Positions 23,760 to 36,951 of a stretch of DNA of 64,000 bases are shown here, one piece after another. Below the pieces are notes generated by a model. It did not search any database and was not told the origin of the DNA. It saw nothing but the letters and a program-made list of their open reading frames with translations. The position numbers and the translations under genes were made by a program. Origin of the DNA: Coprinopsis marcescibilis (lineage: Eukaryota > Basidiomycota > Agaricomycetes > Agaricales > Psathyrellaceae); assembly GCA_004369085.1 (NCBI GenBank), contig ML210202.1, positions 64,258 to 128,257 on the forward strand, read 5' to 3'. Position 1 is the first letter of the stretch. Each line of letters starts with the position of its first letter.

Positions 23760-26200
23760 CGAGTTATGTGAGGCCTAGGAGGGATAGTTGATTGAAACTG
23801 TTGATATGATGTTCGATGAATCTGACGAGTCTACCGCTATTTCCAGGGGCGATGTTGTTACAATCTGCGAGTAGTTTAACAAACGGCGATAAGCAATACA
23901 AGCAAAGTTCGGAGGACGAAGACGTCAGATAGACAGGAAGCACCAGCCAGAATGCGTCGTATAGACAAAAGGGTGAGAAGATGATGGTGCGTGTCCCGAT
24001 CCCCAACCGATTGTATTTATACTTACGGATTGCGATGACGGATACAATAAACCAGCTATACCTTACACCCATCTCCTCGGTAACCAATAGACCCCCCCTC
24101 TTTCACCTGATGCGTGCACCCATCTGACAAGCGAACAACTATCCAGCAGACTGCCCGAGGAGCTGGTGCAATCGTACCGTAAGCCACCGATGCTCAGCTT
24201 ATGGGGTTACTGCCAAGGGCGATGTAAGTAGACATGAAGCAGCCAAGTTACACAACTTCAAGAGCTAGTCTGAAGCTTAGAACGATCTGCGGGCGAGAAG
24301 AAGGCTGGGCGCTGGAGCGAACCGTTGCGTGCGGAGGAAAGAGGGCGTGGGTTTGCAGACGGAGCTAATTTTAGTGCGCCCAGCCGTTCGGATCGTGCCA
24401 AGACCGCCAAGAGCACCATCCGCCAAGGCCCTCGTCCTCGGGTGACTGGAACCAGTTGAAAGTTCGAGAGGCTATCAATGACAATGCAATACCGAGCGGT
24501 TAACGCCTTTCAAAATGGATACATCGTCGAGGGCTTTGCGATATCTTGGGGATGGATTATTTCAGGGCCCAGACCCGGTTTACCCATCACATCCAACTCG
24601 ACGACGACATCGGAATTGGAACATGGAAAACAGTAAGAGAAATTTGTCTACATGCTTAACTGGTACAAATTCAGAGAAGCCCCTCTTTCTCCGGGATCAA
24701 TGCGTCCTTTTCAAAGCTTGCATGGCCTTGGCACTTCATATCAATGGAAGGTGCGCCTTAAAGTTCTGTTCTGATAAATTCTAGCTGCCGCTGGTATCGA
24801 AACTTGCGTCAATTACGCTCACAGTGTCCCTTGTCTGCGCATATTTCGCTTGGTTCTATTGAAGTTGGGGCAATTATATGGGCTGAAGAATTGCCCAAGT
24901 GAAATCGAAGTTATCCAAGTCCTCTTGTCTCTCTATTTCGAGACATCGGAAGATGAAATATCTGAACCTTTTCAGGTAGACGCTAAAGTTACATGCGATT
25001 CAAGCGTGACCCTCAAGATACCGCGTTCTACCTATCCCACCCGGTCAAGACAGCGGTCAACGTCAGTCAAATACCATACCGATGTGTACGTTTCTGACCG
25101 AAACCGGACCAGAACAAGGGCAAACTATTATTATCGCTTCTTCCGCCTCTTCAACTCCTTCTGTTCTGATACCACTTACCGTGGTTAGCAGGCGGCAGAT
25201 ATTACCAAGGATACATAACGCACGTACGTAGGCCTGCGGTCAGCGGACCTTCTCGCACCATTCCACTATTACCGAGGCAAGATGTGGCTTTATCTCTAGG
25301 CGGACCAGCAGGGGGCTTCGAATCGACAGAAGCGCGAGCGCTTATTCACCTTGTGACGTAGCCCGATCGTCGCTTCTTGTGCCAAGCTCACGTAGCAGAT
25401 AATAGGGGCAAATGCGCGACCTGAATTTATTACGCTGATATTACTACGCCGGGAGGCGTAGTTCATCGGTGAATAGGGATCCCACAGTAGCCCACAGTAC
25501 TAAGAAACTTCCAATGCTAGACCGATATCACGCGATCAGTATCCACATGTCGAATCACAAACCCTATACCTTTCACAGTTCGTAAGGTCCCATTCTACAC
25601 CACAGGTCATGACATTGTCCAATCGGAACACAGCCGTATTAGAACTTGGCAATTTCAGGTCGTGTGACCTCTTTAGTGGGTTTACGACATATATCTTACC
25701 TATCGCTGCGCAGGACGACGAACCAATAAAGTTCGAGTTCCTGTCAGGGGATTAATCATCATCAGAATTTCCGTAGCTAAGGCTGCACGAGAGAGAGCGT
25801 TACCGCTTGTGGGAGTCGCACAGTGACTTTGGTTCAAGTAGGGCTATCGGAATCGCCTCTATTATCTATACCTCAGAATCTCGTCGCAGAGGGCCATTCG
25901 CCTCTCTCACAATCCCATATATCAGAGCTACATTCCCCAAGAAAGGCATATATATAGAAAGATTGAGGTTTGCTCGCTATTCCGGCCCGAGGGCACAAGT
26001 AACACCGGAAGTTCTTCCCCCATCCGTTCGAGTCGTGTGCACTGCAGCAGTTACCACCTATCGCGCAATCAGAACGCCCAGAACGCCCCAGATGTCACGA
26101 TCTTAAATATAGTTCAGTGCCTCAAGTCTCAAAGTAGGGGTCGGGCTGTATATTTTGTACGCTACACCGCGGCACAGGTTACGCAATCGGATAACCACCA
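23760..26200. other. Intergenic region, no gene seen
   Basis: A 2.4-kb stretch. Frames at 24,515-24,784 and 24,850-25,188 have no family motif or supporting splice pattern. A small perfect hairpin (CTACGCC/GGCGTAG, 25444-25461) and a matching TATTCACC/GGTGAATA pair (25343/25476) may be remnants of a short inverted-repeat element. Confidence 0.4.
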
Positions 26201-26201
26201 T

Positions 26202-28100
26202 TCAATTTGCACAAGCAGTACCGTGCTGCGCGCTAGCTTTACCACCACTACTGGTATTCCAATATGCCATAGAAACAGCTGATGAATCGGCGTCCTGTTC
26301 GTCGTCGACAAAGTATATCTCTGTTAACTCCCTCCCTCGTTCGGTCAGAAGTAACTCCTTCTGCGACTGCTCTCGCAAATGCAAGATCGCTCGACTGGCA
26401 AGTATGCCGTGGATGATGCGGTGAAGTCTGTGAACCGGTTAAATACGATGTTATATGTGAGACCAGTAGGTCAGAATGGAGAAAGGATGGGAAGGAAAGG
26501 GAAGGCGAGTGCTTACACGAGGAACATTCCATCACAGTTGTACTATGTAAACAACCCGTTAATCAGCACCGTCATGTCCGACTTTCAAGTCATGGGAAGT
26601 ACTTACAGGTGCGGTTCCCGCAGTTGCAATATTGACGACAAACGTAACTTCCCCACCAAACGATACACAATGTACATCAGCATTTGCACTCGCTGATCCG
26701 AGCGAAGGCCAACCGGGAGCCTAAAGCGTACCTGCAAGTCCCAGGAAGTAGACAAAGCCATCCCGATAGAACACAGAAGCGAGTGTACTCTTTGTTCGTC
26801 GGTGCTTCTTGATCATAACCACTAGCGTGAGCAGCAGGATAACTGGATCACACGTCTTAGTCTTACTGGCAAGATGCTGGACACTTGAGGAAAAGAAAGT
26901 AGTCAGCTCACGAATGTGACTAAACAGCAACACCGCGAAGAGCGCGATAGATTTCCCCCTCGCAGAGAGTTCTTTTAATGGCAAGCAAGGCACGACGGAC
27001 GGCAGTGGCGAGGCTTGGTCTACAAAGTATCACCGCCCATAATAAGTCAGTTAAACATTGAGTGCAAGGCATCACAGCAGGATAGTATCATACACCTCGT
27101 GTTCTTGAGAAGGGCGACAACAACGACGAACGAGCCCACATTAAAGACCTAGGTATCCAGCAATCAGTCATCAATCAATAGAATTGGTACTTAATATCAG
27201 AGAGATCGGACAACGTACCCCAAAGTGAAATATCAGCCATATTCCCAGAGCTTTAACGCGACCGGATATCGCATAAAGGCGATAGAACATGATCACTTGT
27301 ACAGCTCGGGTTGGCGCATGATCTCTCGGTATACTGCAGAAGTCCGCTCACTAACCTTCTGAGAACATGAAGCCAATGAACGTAAGGGCTGTTCGTTCAC
27401 GCCCCTGTCACCCTCTCTTCTACTTCTAGAAATGAGACATCATCTTACTGGTAGAGCTCATAAACGCAGCTCTGCATATCTACATTGTGACCCAGTCCAT
27501 CAGCTCTCATTCCCATGACTTGCCGCTGATCAGAGGCAGACTCACCGTCGGGGATCCACCATGTTCCGCTAGTCACGACAATAATGCATAAGGCGTCGTA
27601 GCTTGACAGACCCCATCAAAGCTGAAATACCACTGACCGAAATATCGAAATAGGATATCCAGAAGCCAATACCGATTGACTAAGAACATAATCTTGACAT
27701 GTCTTGTAGGGGTGGGCCAAATGAGAGAGACCTAACCATCCAAAGACCGTAAGTACACACATCCGAAATGACCAGTAGACCAAGGCAAGCCTCAAGTGGG
27801 AGCGTCTGCAGATAGTCCGCAACCTGACCAGCCACCGTCAGCCAATTGTCGGATCCATAAGATAGCTACGAGTCAGCCATACCCAGAGCGTCAGAGCAGC
27901 AGCTAAGCACGCATTCGGTCAGTACCTTGTCCCGAGTCAACGACATCACACAACACACGAATGAAGTACTGAATTGGTGCCGGATGGTCAACCCTGCATC
28001 AATATTCTCACCTTGAAAGATAGGGCTCGGTGATACTCACATGCTCGGTCCTCTCACACTGGGCGAGTGTAAAGAGATTCTCTAGCGACATTGAACTCAT
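26202..28100 (-). CDS. DUF6533-like 7TM protein, tandem copy 1
   Basis: Exon 1 is exactly 20 codons (28100-28041), ends in TLAQCERTEH and is followed by GTGAGT. Later exons give HVKIMFLVNRYWLLD (the FxxNRY motif typical of DUF6533-type fungal membrane proteins) and FYRVYAISGR-like loops. Next come a helix ending ALFAVLLFSHIRE, then VVMIKKHRRTKSTLASVFYRDGFVYFLGLAGT. The last exon contains RIIHGILASRAILHLREQSQ and stops at 26202. About eight short introns are implied. These genes are a large orphan membrane family in mushrooms, often proposed to be receptors. The two genes immediately upstream are paralogues in the same orientation. Confidence 0.75.
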
Positions 28101-28444
28101 ATCTAAGATAGAAGGGAAGAGGAACATCGGAAGCGACCTTGCATGTCAGCTCAACACTTAAATCCCACCCCATCTCTTCGCAAATTCGAGATAAGCCAGA
28201 CCAGCTGTGCCCCGCGAATCAGCGAAGCAAAATCTTCCTGCTGTCAAACCCTCTTATGCAGCCCCTCGGTTCTGATTGTAGTGAAGATGTATATCTCATC
28301 AATCCTAAGACACGACATATATAGGCAAGCTTCTTTACATCGTGATGATGAGACTATTACACACCTATAATTTTCTCGGAACAAAGTTAGTAGTTAGAAG
28401 TTAGAACGATGGTCGACCATATGTCAGGGCCCCAATTTACACCT

Positions 28445-30241
28445 TCAATCAATGGGCAGTACTCCTGCCAATGCGACCGAGACTATCATTCCACGGCGCC
28501 GTTGAAAAAGCCGAGGTATTGTACGACCCTGTTCATCAGCAAAGTATATCTCAGTCAGTTCCCTCCCTCGTTCGATCGGCAATTCCTTCTGGGATTGCTC
28601 TCGCAGATGCAAGATCGCTCGGCTGGCGAGTATTCCATGGATGATGCGCTGAGGCCTAAACGGAAAGTGAATATTTTTAATCGTCAGGCCAAAGGTTATA
28701 ATATTGGGAAGGAATCGGAGTGCTTACACAAGAAACATGGCATCGCAGTTGTACTATTCGTCAATAAGCACATTTCGGCCGCTCTCAGTTTATAGGTACT
28801 TACAGGCGCAGTTCCCGAAATCACGATATTCACAGCAGACGTAACTTCCCCGCGAAAAAAAATTACACCCCGCATCAGCCCTTGTACTTGCAAACCGCAT
28901 CAAAATTCAAGTTGGAACTTCAAGCGTACCTGCAAGTCCCAAGAAGTAGACGAACCCATCCCGATAGAATACAGAAGCAAGTGTGCTCTTTGTTTTGCGG
29001 TGCTTCTTGATCATAACCAGTAATGTGAGCAGCAGTATAACTGGAGTATAGTCAGTGGCCATTGAACGAAATGAAACGAGTCGGCTCACGGGTATGACTA
29101 AGGAGCAGCAAAGCGTAGAGCGCGATCTCTTTGCCCCTCGCAGAGAGTTGTTCCACTGGCATACAAGGCATTATCGATGGGAGTGGCGAGATCTGGTCTA
29201 CATCACATCCAACATTGTAAGGCAAATAGAGTCCAAAATGTGACAACGAGGCTTTAACGTACACTCCGCGCTCTTGATAAATGCGACAACAGCGATGAAT
29301 GAGCCAACATGAAAGACCTAAACATTCAATAACGTTATGTATAGAACGTAAATATCGGATGAATATAAGAACGTACCCCAAACTGGATAATTAGCCATAT
29401 TCCCAGCGCCCTTACACGACCGGATATTGCATAAACGCGATAAAACATGATCACTAGATCTTGGGTTGGCACACGGCTTCATGATAGACCACAGGAGGAC
29501 ATGACTGACGCTCTGAGAACATGAAGCCAATGAATGTGAAGACTGTTACCCGGCCAGTCAGCCTTCACTCAACAGGAAATAAACTTCCAGCGTACTGGTG
29601 GAGCTGATGAACGCAGTTCTGCACATCTAGTACAATTCGTCCATCGTTACCATAAGCCTAATCAGACTCTAGAGAGATAGACTCACCATCGGCGATCGAC
29701 CATTATCCACTACCACATTGTGACTCATCAGACCACCATAAAAAGCACAATCGACAAAGCGCCACTCACCGAAGTAGCGAAAGACAGCATCAAGAAGCCA
29801 ATACCGGTTAAGGAAGAACATAATCTTAACAATCCTCGTGGGGGTAGGCCACACAAGAGAAACCTAACCATTATTCCCACCCACACATCATCATAAGTCC
29901 ACACATCAAGAATGAACCGCGGTAACCAAAGCGAACCTCAAGTGGGAGGGTGTGCAGGTAATCGACCACCTGGCCAGCGACCGTCAAGCGATTATCAGAT
30001 ACACCGAGGAGTAGTAGCCACAGTCATACCCAAAGTGTCAAAGCAGCAGCTACACATTCGGTCAGACAAGGTTGTCGAAGTCAACGACATCATAGAACAT
30101 ACGAATGAAGTACTGCATCGATGATCAACCCCACATCAATCGGCACACCTGTTAACGATAAGAGTCCGATTTATTACTCACATGCTCAGTCCTCTCACAT
30201 TGGGCGAGTGTAAAGAAATCCTCTTGCGACGTTGAACTCAT
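28445..30241 (-). CDS. DUF6533-like 7TM protein, tandem copy 2
   Basis: Same architecture as copy 1. The first exon ends TLAQCERTEH. Then come VKIMFFLNRYWLLDAVFRYF, the helix ALYALLLLSHTREP, and LLVMIKKHRKTKSTLASVFYRDGFVYF (given here in part), and the last exon HGILASRAILHLREQSQ, with a stop at 28445. The C-terminal tail differs from copies 1 and 3 beyond the TEIYF motif. Only about 345 bp separate it from the start of copy 1, so a compact promoter lies in 28101-28444. Confidence 0.72.
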
Positions 30242-30610
30242 ATGTCAGCGAGAAGGGAGGAGGAACGATGATAGAAGCCACATTTACACATCAGCTCTAC
30301 ACTTTAAGGCACACCCCACATCCTAGTCGAAGAACAGCGGCGAATGGACGGAGAAACCCATCAGCCCATCTTCTTCCTCGCTCAACTTATGCGGATCATC
30401 GATTCTGATTGCAGTAACTTAGATGGCTATCACACCTTTTTGAGGACTCACATCTTTATATTGTGATGCTTATATTCTGCTTGGGGCTCCAGAGTCCAAT
30501 AGGGCCCGTAAGAACGAGCAGACGTCAAGGTATTTTAAGACTCTCGAATTCTAGTTAGAGTGTCAAGGACTCAGAGTAAGGTATAACTATATGTTAACCA
30601 TCCCCTCCAA

Positions 30611-32490
30611 TCAACTTCGAACGGTGTGCGCGTCAGCCGTAGTAAGGCTACGATGATTCCGCTGTGACCTTGAAAAAGCCGATGTATCCTGTTCGTGGTT
30701 GGTAAAGTATAGCTCTGTTATCTCCCTCCCAGGTTCAGTCGCAAGCTCGTTCTGAGACTGCTCTCGGAGATGCAAGATCGCTCGACCAGCGAGTATCGCA
30801 TGGATGACGCGCTGGGGCCTGCAAATGAATTGTATACCATTACTTGTGAGGCCAAAGGTTCGGGAAGGAGGGGGAGAATACGTACACCAGGAACATACCA
30901 TGGCAGTTGTACTATGTAATCAAATCGTCGATCAGCACAGTTTATGCCCTACATAAGGCGTTTTCAACTTTCAAGGTAACATGGGTACTCACGGTTGCAG
31001 TTCCCGTAATCACGATATTTGCAGCGAAGGTAACTTTTCCACCAAACAATGTACAATGCACATCAGGTCTTGCACGCGAACGAAAACCAAGGTCATCTCG
31101 GAACGTAATGCGTACCTGTAAGTCCTAGGAAATAGACAAACCCATCCCGATAGAACACAGAAGCGAGTGTACTCTTTGTGCGTCGGTGCTTCTTGATCAT
31201 TACCGCTAGGGTAAGCAGCAGGATAACTGGAATGCATGTCTTAGTCTTACTGACAGTGGGTTGGATGTTCGAATAAAAGAAACCAGTCGGCTCACGAATA
31301 TGACTGAAGAGCATCACTCCGTAAAGCGCGATCGAATTGCCCCTCGCAGAGTTCTGTTTCGCCGGCAGACAAGGCATGACCGATGGTAGTGGCGAGATGT
31401 CATCTACAATACACCACCACCAAGTTGAGCAAAGAGTGCAAGATACGACGACAGATAATTAGCGTACACTTCGTGTTCTTGAGAAAGGCAACGACAGCGA
31501 TGAATGAGCCCACATGAAAGACCTAGATATCGCGGTAATAAGTCATCAGTCAGGTAAATGAATCAATACATAATATGGGACTCGAGACCCGACAACGCAC
31601 CCCAAATTGAATACTCAGCCATATCCCCAGCGCTTTTGAATGGCCAGAGATAGCATACAGGCGATAGAAAATGATCACTAGTACAACTTGGGGTTGGCGC
31701 ACGATTTCCCGCAATACTTAAAGAAGACTGCTAACTGACCTTCTGGAAGGATGTAGCCAATGAACATACATACTGTTGATCATGATACTTACGTCGGATC
31801 ACGGTCTACAGTGGACATTAAACGACGACGACGTACTGGTAGAGCCGATAAACGCAGCTCTGCATATCTACATCGTAAAGGGGACCATCAGTTTTCATGT
31901 CCATGCAGCCCATTGATAAACGGCATACTCACCGTCGGTGATCCACCATGTTCCACTAAATATGTGGTACATTTGGTGTCTTAGCTCGCGCCAAACCCAC
32001 TACCAAAATCAGAAGACTACTAACCGAAGTAGCGAAAGAGAATATCAAGAAGCCAGTACCTGTTGAGGAAGAAAATGATCTTGACATGCGTGGTAGGGGA
32101 AGGCCACATGAGAGCGACCTATTCAATGTTCCCATCCACCGAACGTAAGTCCACACATCCAAGGACCGAAATTACCAGCAAACAGAAGCACCTCAAGTGG
32201 AAGCGTCTGCAGGTAATCCACAATCTGTCAAGCTAACCCTCAACCGCGGCCGATTATCCATCGAGGAATATGCCCTACCCAAAGCGTCAAAGCAACAGCT
32301 ACGCACGCATTCAGTCAGCAGAGGTAATTTGACCCGACGACATCACACAACGCACGAATGAAGTACTAATAGGTAGAGATAGTCAGCCCCACATCGACAT
32401 TCACACCTTCAACGATAATTCGTTACTCACGTGCTCGGTCCTCTCACATTGTGCCAGCGTAATTAGATTCTCTGGTGCAATTGAATTCAT
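30611..32490 (-). CDS. DUF6533-like 7TM protein, tandem copy 3
   Basis: The first exon reads MNSIAPENLITLAQCERTEH and is followed by GTGAGT. Later exons give HVKIIFFLNRYWLLDILFRYF, ALYGVMLFSHIREP, LAVMIKKHRRTKSTLASVFY plus RDGFVYF, and a last exon with VIHAILAGRAILHLREQSQN ending at 30611. Loop sequences around MIKKHRRTKSTLASVFYRDG are nearly invariant across the three copies, while the tails diverge. This suggests purifying selection on the intracellular loop. About 370 bp separate it from copy 2. Confidence 0.75.
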
Positions 32491-32839
32491 ATCTAGGGAG
32501 AGAAGGAGGAAAAGGAAAGAGAAAGAACGGAAGAGCCACCTCGTAAATCAGCTCAACACTTAAATCACATCCAGATCCCCGCGGATCCTAGATAAACAAA
32601 AGACCGGAGAAACCATCTTCTTCCTTAGCACACCACTGTCAATCCCTCTTGCGGAGCTCCTCGGGTCTGATCGAAGTAAAGATAGATAGATACCTATCAC
32701 ACCTGTGACCTTTCCCAAGACTCCTGCGCAAGCAAGCACCTGTATGTCATGATGCTGAGAATGTATTGTCAAGGTCCATAGCAAAGAAGACTTCTCGACT
32801 TGATGACGACCAAAAAGTTGAAAACGCCCTAAATCTGAA

Positions 32840-35800
32840 TCACGAACTCGGACAAAATTTAACTTGATGAACCTCTGCGAAGTCTTCGAACCTCGATTCA
32901 TCTACACCAAACACCGAATCAGCCACCACACCCCACAGTCAACAGCCCCGCACTCACCTTCATCCAAATCCGGTACCCTCGCCTGGTTCCCAAACATATC
33001 TGTCAAACAAATCACAAGTCAACGTCAGCAAACCCCTCGTACAGTCAAGTCCAGTAACCACACTCCACTCACCCAGCACTGCCGGCCCCTCCTCCAATCC
33101 CTCCACAAACTCCCTCTCCCAAATCTCCCTCATCTTCTCCTTCCAACTCATCTCACTCGGCGGTTTCCACCCATACCGTCCACCCACACCCTCATACGCT
33201 GAGTTCCACTTGAACAGCGGACTGGCGACAGACGGACGATATGGGTGGTGTCGATTCCCATGTTCAAGCCGATCTTCATATCTCTCAAACAACGACTCGC
33301 CGGTTCGCTTCCTACGATCCTCTGGCCACCCTTCCCTAGACTCCGGATCTACCCCGTCACCCGCCCCGTCAACACGATCCGGTCCACCAGATACAGCACC
33401 ACCCTCCTCCCCACCCTCCAATTCCTTCAAATCAAACTCAATTTGCGGGGTGCTATACCCATTCCGCATCGCCCACGTCTCATAATCAGCCTCCTCCTCC
33501 TTCCCGCTCTCATCTCCCACATCCTCATACGCAACCCTCGGCCACGTAACCCACAACCCAGTGTCGCTCATCTGCAAACACGAGATATGCCGCAAACGGT
33601 GGTGGTCAACAAAGAACGGCGTGACCCGATGGACCGTCAACTCGACATGGCGTTGATCTTGGTTCTCTTTATTCTCCAAGTTGTACGGCGTAACAATAAA
33701 AACGCCGCGTTCCTATAATCCCGATCGAAATCAGACTCATGTCCCGTCAAGTTTACGAGTTGAACGTACCGTAACCACACTGATCTTCCCATTTCCTTTA
33801 CACCCATACGCCAAATACACAGACCCAGTCCTCGGCGATCCCAACTGGACTTCAACAGCCACATCAAACAACCTCACTCGCCTATAAATCACCCTCTCAA
33901 AATCCGGTACAAAAATCAATCTCGAAGTTCTAGTCAGGATCGCCAAATGTCGCTGGTTCGGCGAGATATGCACTGAAGGACAGGGAATGTATGTGAGCGA
34001 CGACGAGAAAGCATTGCAACGTTGAACAACTATACCTGCGCAAAACGAGTCCCATTCCCTCTTACTCCCCGGCCCATTTGCCTTGAACGTCCAGACAACT
34101 TCTTGCCTGACCAACTCGCTTCTCGGGTCCTCTCTCACACTCCTCGGACCCAGCTCAGCCGCCCACCGACCATACCGTATCCACCCACTCGGAATCCTCA
34201 AGCCCAGGAAGCCAGGTTGTATATCAGGGACCCCTTCCTTGCGCTCATTGCCATTGTCACGTTCTCCCTCCTTCTCTTTATCCTTATCCTTGCCCTCCTC
34301 CGACCCTCCATGAGCGCCATCCTGCCCATTTCCGGTGTGATCAATTGATGACGATACCTCCCCTCCCCGCCTAAACACCGCCAAGCCCCTATACCCAGCC
34401 ACAAACACCCATCGCTCTCCAAGCTCCACATACCCAATCTGCCCAACCTGGCTCACATGCCCATCCAGCATACTATCAGTCCACAGCGCAAGCGGGTCGA
34501 GCTGAACATCTTTCAGCTTCTCCTCCGGTGTTCGTTCCTGTGACCGAGAAACCACATCCTGAGGAGGGGGGTGAGAAATACCGTCCCGGGAAGCGTTCAG
34601 TTCGCGTTTCCCTGAGGCGTCCGGTGCATCTCGAGCCAAAGCAGCTGTAGCCGACACGATAGCTGAGTCAGGAGATGAACTCCCCCTGCCCCTCGTCTCC
34701 TTGAGTCCTTCAAACCGATCCGCAAATATCGCCTCCTCATCGAAGAGTCCACTCTCGAATGGCGGATAGTGAGGGAAAACGGATTTGTATTCCACTTTCT
34801 TCGTATCTTTCTTTGATGTTTGGCTGGATATGGAGGCCGTCTCTCCATGTTCCTCCTCTTCAAACTCTTGTTCGAAAAAAACTATCAGCCAGTCAGTAAA
34901 GTCATCGAAGATCCTGGGTACGAGTGGACACACCATGACGGAGTCCTGAATCGCGCTCCCTATTCCTAGTGTCAACCCCATCCCATTCCCCATTTTCATT
35001 CTCGCCAACAGAGTCACTCCCGGCACGCCCTCCTCCGGCACGGTCCTCCCACCACTTCGGGCCCACATAACTCCCCTTCGCCACATTCGCCGGCAACTCA
35101 ATCCTGACACCATTGAACGCCCAAACCAATGGCTGAAACAAGATATGCTGCATCCCTTGCACACGCTGCACCTCTTTTCCATTCCGTACATCCCACACGT
35201 ACGCGCGATGGTCGGACGCTGCCAGCAGGTAGGGGTAAACAAAGCGGAAGGCGGAGGTGAAATCTCGGATACTGCTTTGGTTGGTTTGAGGGGCGAGACC
35301 GATGCTTTGAGGGTCATCTATCGTAAACGTCACGCGGGGAACTGGGATGGTGAGGTGCGGTAGGAAGCGGGGGCTGAGTTTGTGTGGTTTACTGGGTTGA
35401 GATGCCGATGAGGACGCTTGGGGTACTGGCGGTGTAGGAGGGAATACAACGTCTGCTTGACTCGCTGCTTGAAGTTGGGCGGACTGTGGTTTGCATTGCG
35501 CTGGTTACCAAATTGTCAGGTTGAGACGTTGGAGTGGATGGAAGAAAAACTGACCTTCGATTTCGTTCTCGTCCACTGCAATAGATTCACTTCGCCACAC
35601 TTCCTTACCACCAGTTCCGTTGTTGAATATAATGTACCCATTTTCGTACTCGAGGTGAGCATATGGAACGACATGACCCTGCATCATCATCAGTTCGTGA
35701 TGAAAAAAGATATAAACCTACGTACAGAAGGCAAATTCCACAGGGTTTCTCCACTTTCCAGGTCACTAACAACGAGCCCTCCCATATCTTCGCGGCTGGT

Positions 35801-36428
35801 TGTAATGAAGAACCCATTCAATTCGTCCACCTTGATTCTATGCACCACAGTCGGCGTTGGCTTGGGTCGTTCATGAGGAGCATCTTCATCTTCCGACCGA
35901 TTTTGCCTTGGATAGTATCGTAATACATTCGATGCTGCTTGGCCAGACCACGAGCGATAGATCTCAGCTCGCCGCTTGCCTTCCGGTACCGCATATCAGT
36001 ATGTGTCGCATCTACATTGCATAACCCGACTTACAGAACGCCTTCCATCCTATCACTCCATCGTCTGTGCCCACACCAGTAAGGCTTTGCTTGGAATACC
36101 ATCCGTCCACTCCACCATCCGTCTCGAATGCCTCTGGGTCCAAAACATCTGGAGAGAGACCATCCCCGTCGTTCTGCCGCACAGCAACCGCACCTCTGGC
36201 ACCAGGTGGGACCAATCCATGCAGACGGGCAGCCTTGCGATATATCGTCCCCTCATTAGCACCATACGTTTCCCCAGAAAGATTCCTGAGACTCTTGCAT
36301 GTTCTTTGAACGGCTGATATCGCTGGAAGTGGCAAATACGATAAGATCTGAAGTAGTAGCTCTGGGGGGAGTTCCACGAGTTGACTCGTCGGCCTATCAG
36401 GACTGGATTTCGTAGTTTCTGTTTGCAT
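32840..36428 (-). CDS. F-box protein with WD-like C-terminal region
   Basis: The N-terminus carries a clear F-box (VELPPELLLQILSYLPLP, then CKSLRNLS; about residues 18-50), the Skp1-binding motif of SCF ubiquitin ligases. Exon 1 joins (phase 1) to CKRRAEIYRSWSGQ and then to beta-strand-rich blocks such as GLVVSDLESGETLWNLPS and PYLLAASDHRAYVWDVRNGK, as in WD-type propellers. A central acidic, Ser/Pro-rich linker and a VGQIGYVELGERWVFVAG block follow. The last exons give DMFGNQARVPDLDE and a short end with stop at 32840. The probable role is substrate recruitment to an SCF ligase. The target is unknown. Confidence 0.8.
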
Positions 36429-36680
36429 TTCGTAAATGTGTTGTGAAGAGTCGTTATTTCATGATGATAATGACAGCCAATGAACTTGGTTAACAGTCGA
36501 GGCAAGAGGGAGCCTGCCAAGATGCTCGCAAAATGCGCCATCGCAGCGTGAGACGAAAACCAAGTCTGCACCTATATTACTAAGCCGGCCTGATGCCGGC
36601 ATCTCTCATCGCGATCCAAATCGACTTCGCGGGATCTCTGTCACTGTGGACCATATTCTTTCACCGTGCGTCTCACGTCA

Positions 36681-36759
36681 GGCATTGTAGTATAGAGGAT
36701 AACGCACCTCTCCCTTCCTCAAACGGTCCCTCGTTCGAGGACGAGAGAAGGTGCTTTTT
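36681..36759 (+). other. tRNA-like/Pol III-like signals with hairpin and T5 tract
   Basis: TAGTATAGAGG (36688-36698) is a perfect match to the A-box consensus. 44 nt further is CGTTCGAGGAC (36732-36742), resembling a B-box/T-arm. GCACCT (36704-36709) can pair with AGGTGC (36749-36754), and TTTTT follows at 36755-36759. A canonical cloverleaf could not be folded (acceptor and anticodon stems fail), so this is at best a decayed tRNA or a tRNA-like Pol III unit. Confidence 0.25.
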
Positions 36760-36951
36760 GTTAATTTTTTGTTCCCTCACCTCTACGGCCGCACTGTGCT
36801 GACTTATAATCGCGAAAACTCCGAATGTTGAGTGATTATAGCATTTAGCATACATAGTAAAAATAAAAACACTAGTGCCTTTCAAACTTTTGTCATATGT
36901 GATTAAAATAACCAGGCTCCCCGGTTGGATATATAAATACAGTCCTTCACT

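Noticed and set aside
24515..25188. Frames of 89 and 112 residues in the 24-26 kb gap
   Set aside because: No homology-like motif, no signal peptide, no neighbouring exon that would extend them.
25343..25476. TATTCACC/GGTGAATA inverted pair as a MITE
   Set aside because: Only 8 perfectly matched bases with weak extension and no target-site duplication.
33210..34348. Plus-strand proline/serine-rich frames opposite the F-box gene
   Set aside because: Shadows of the minus-strand coding exons; composition follows the complementary codons.
36681..36754. Functional tRNA gene
   Set aside because: The acceptor stem has a mismatch and two wobbles in the best register, the anticodon stem does not form and the T-loop is one base short.
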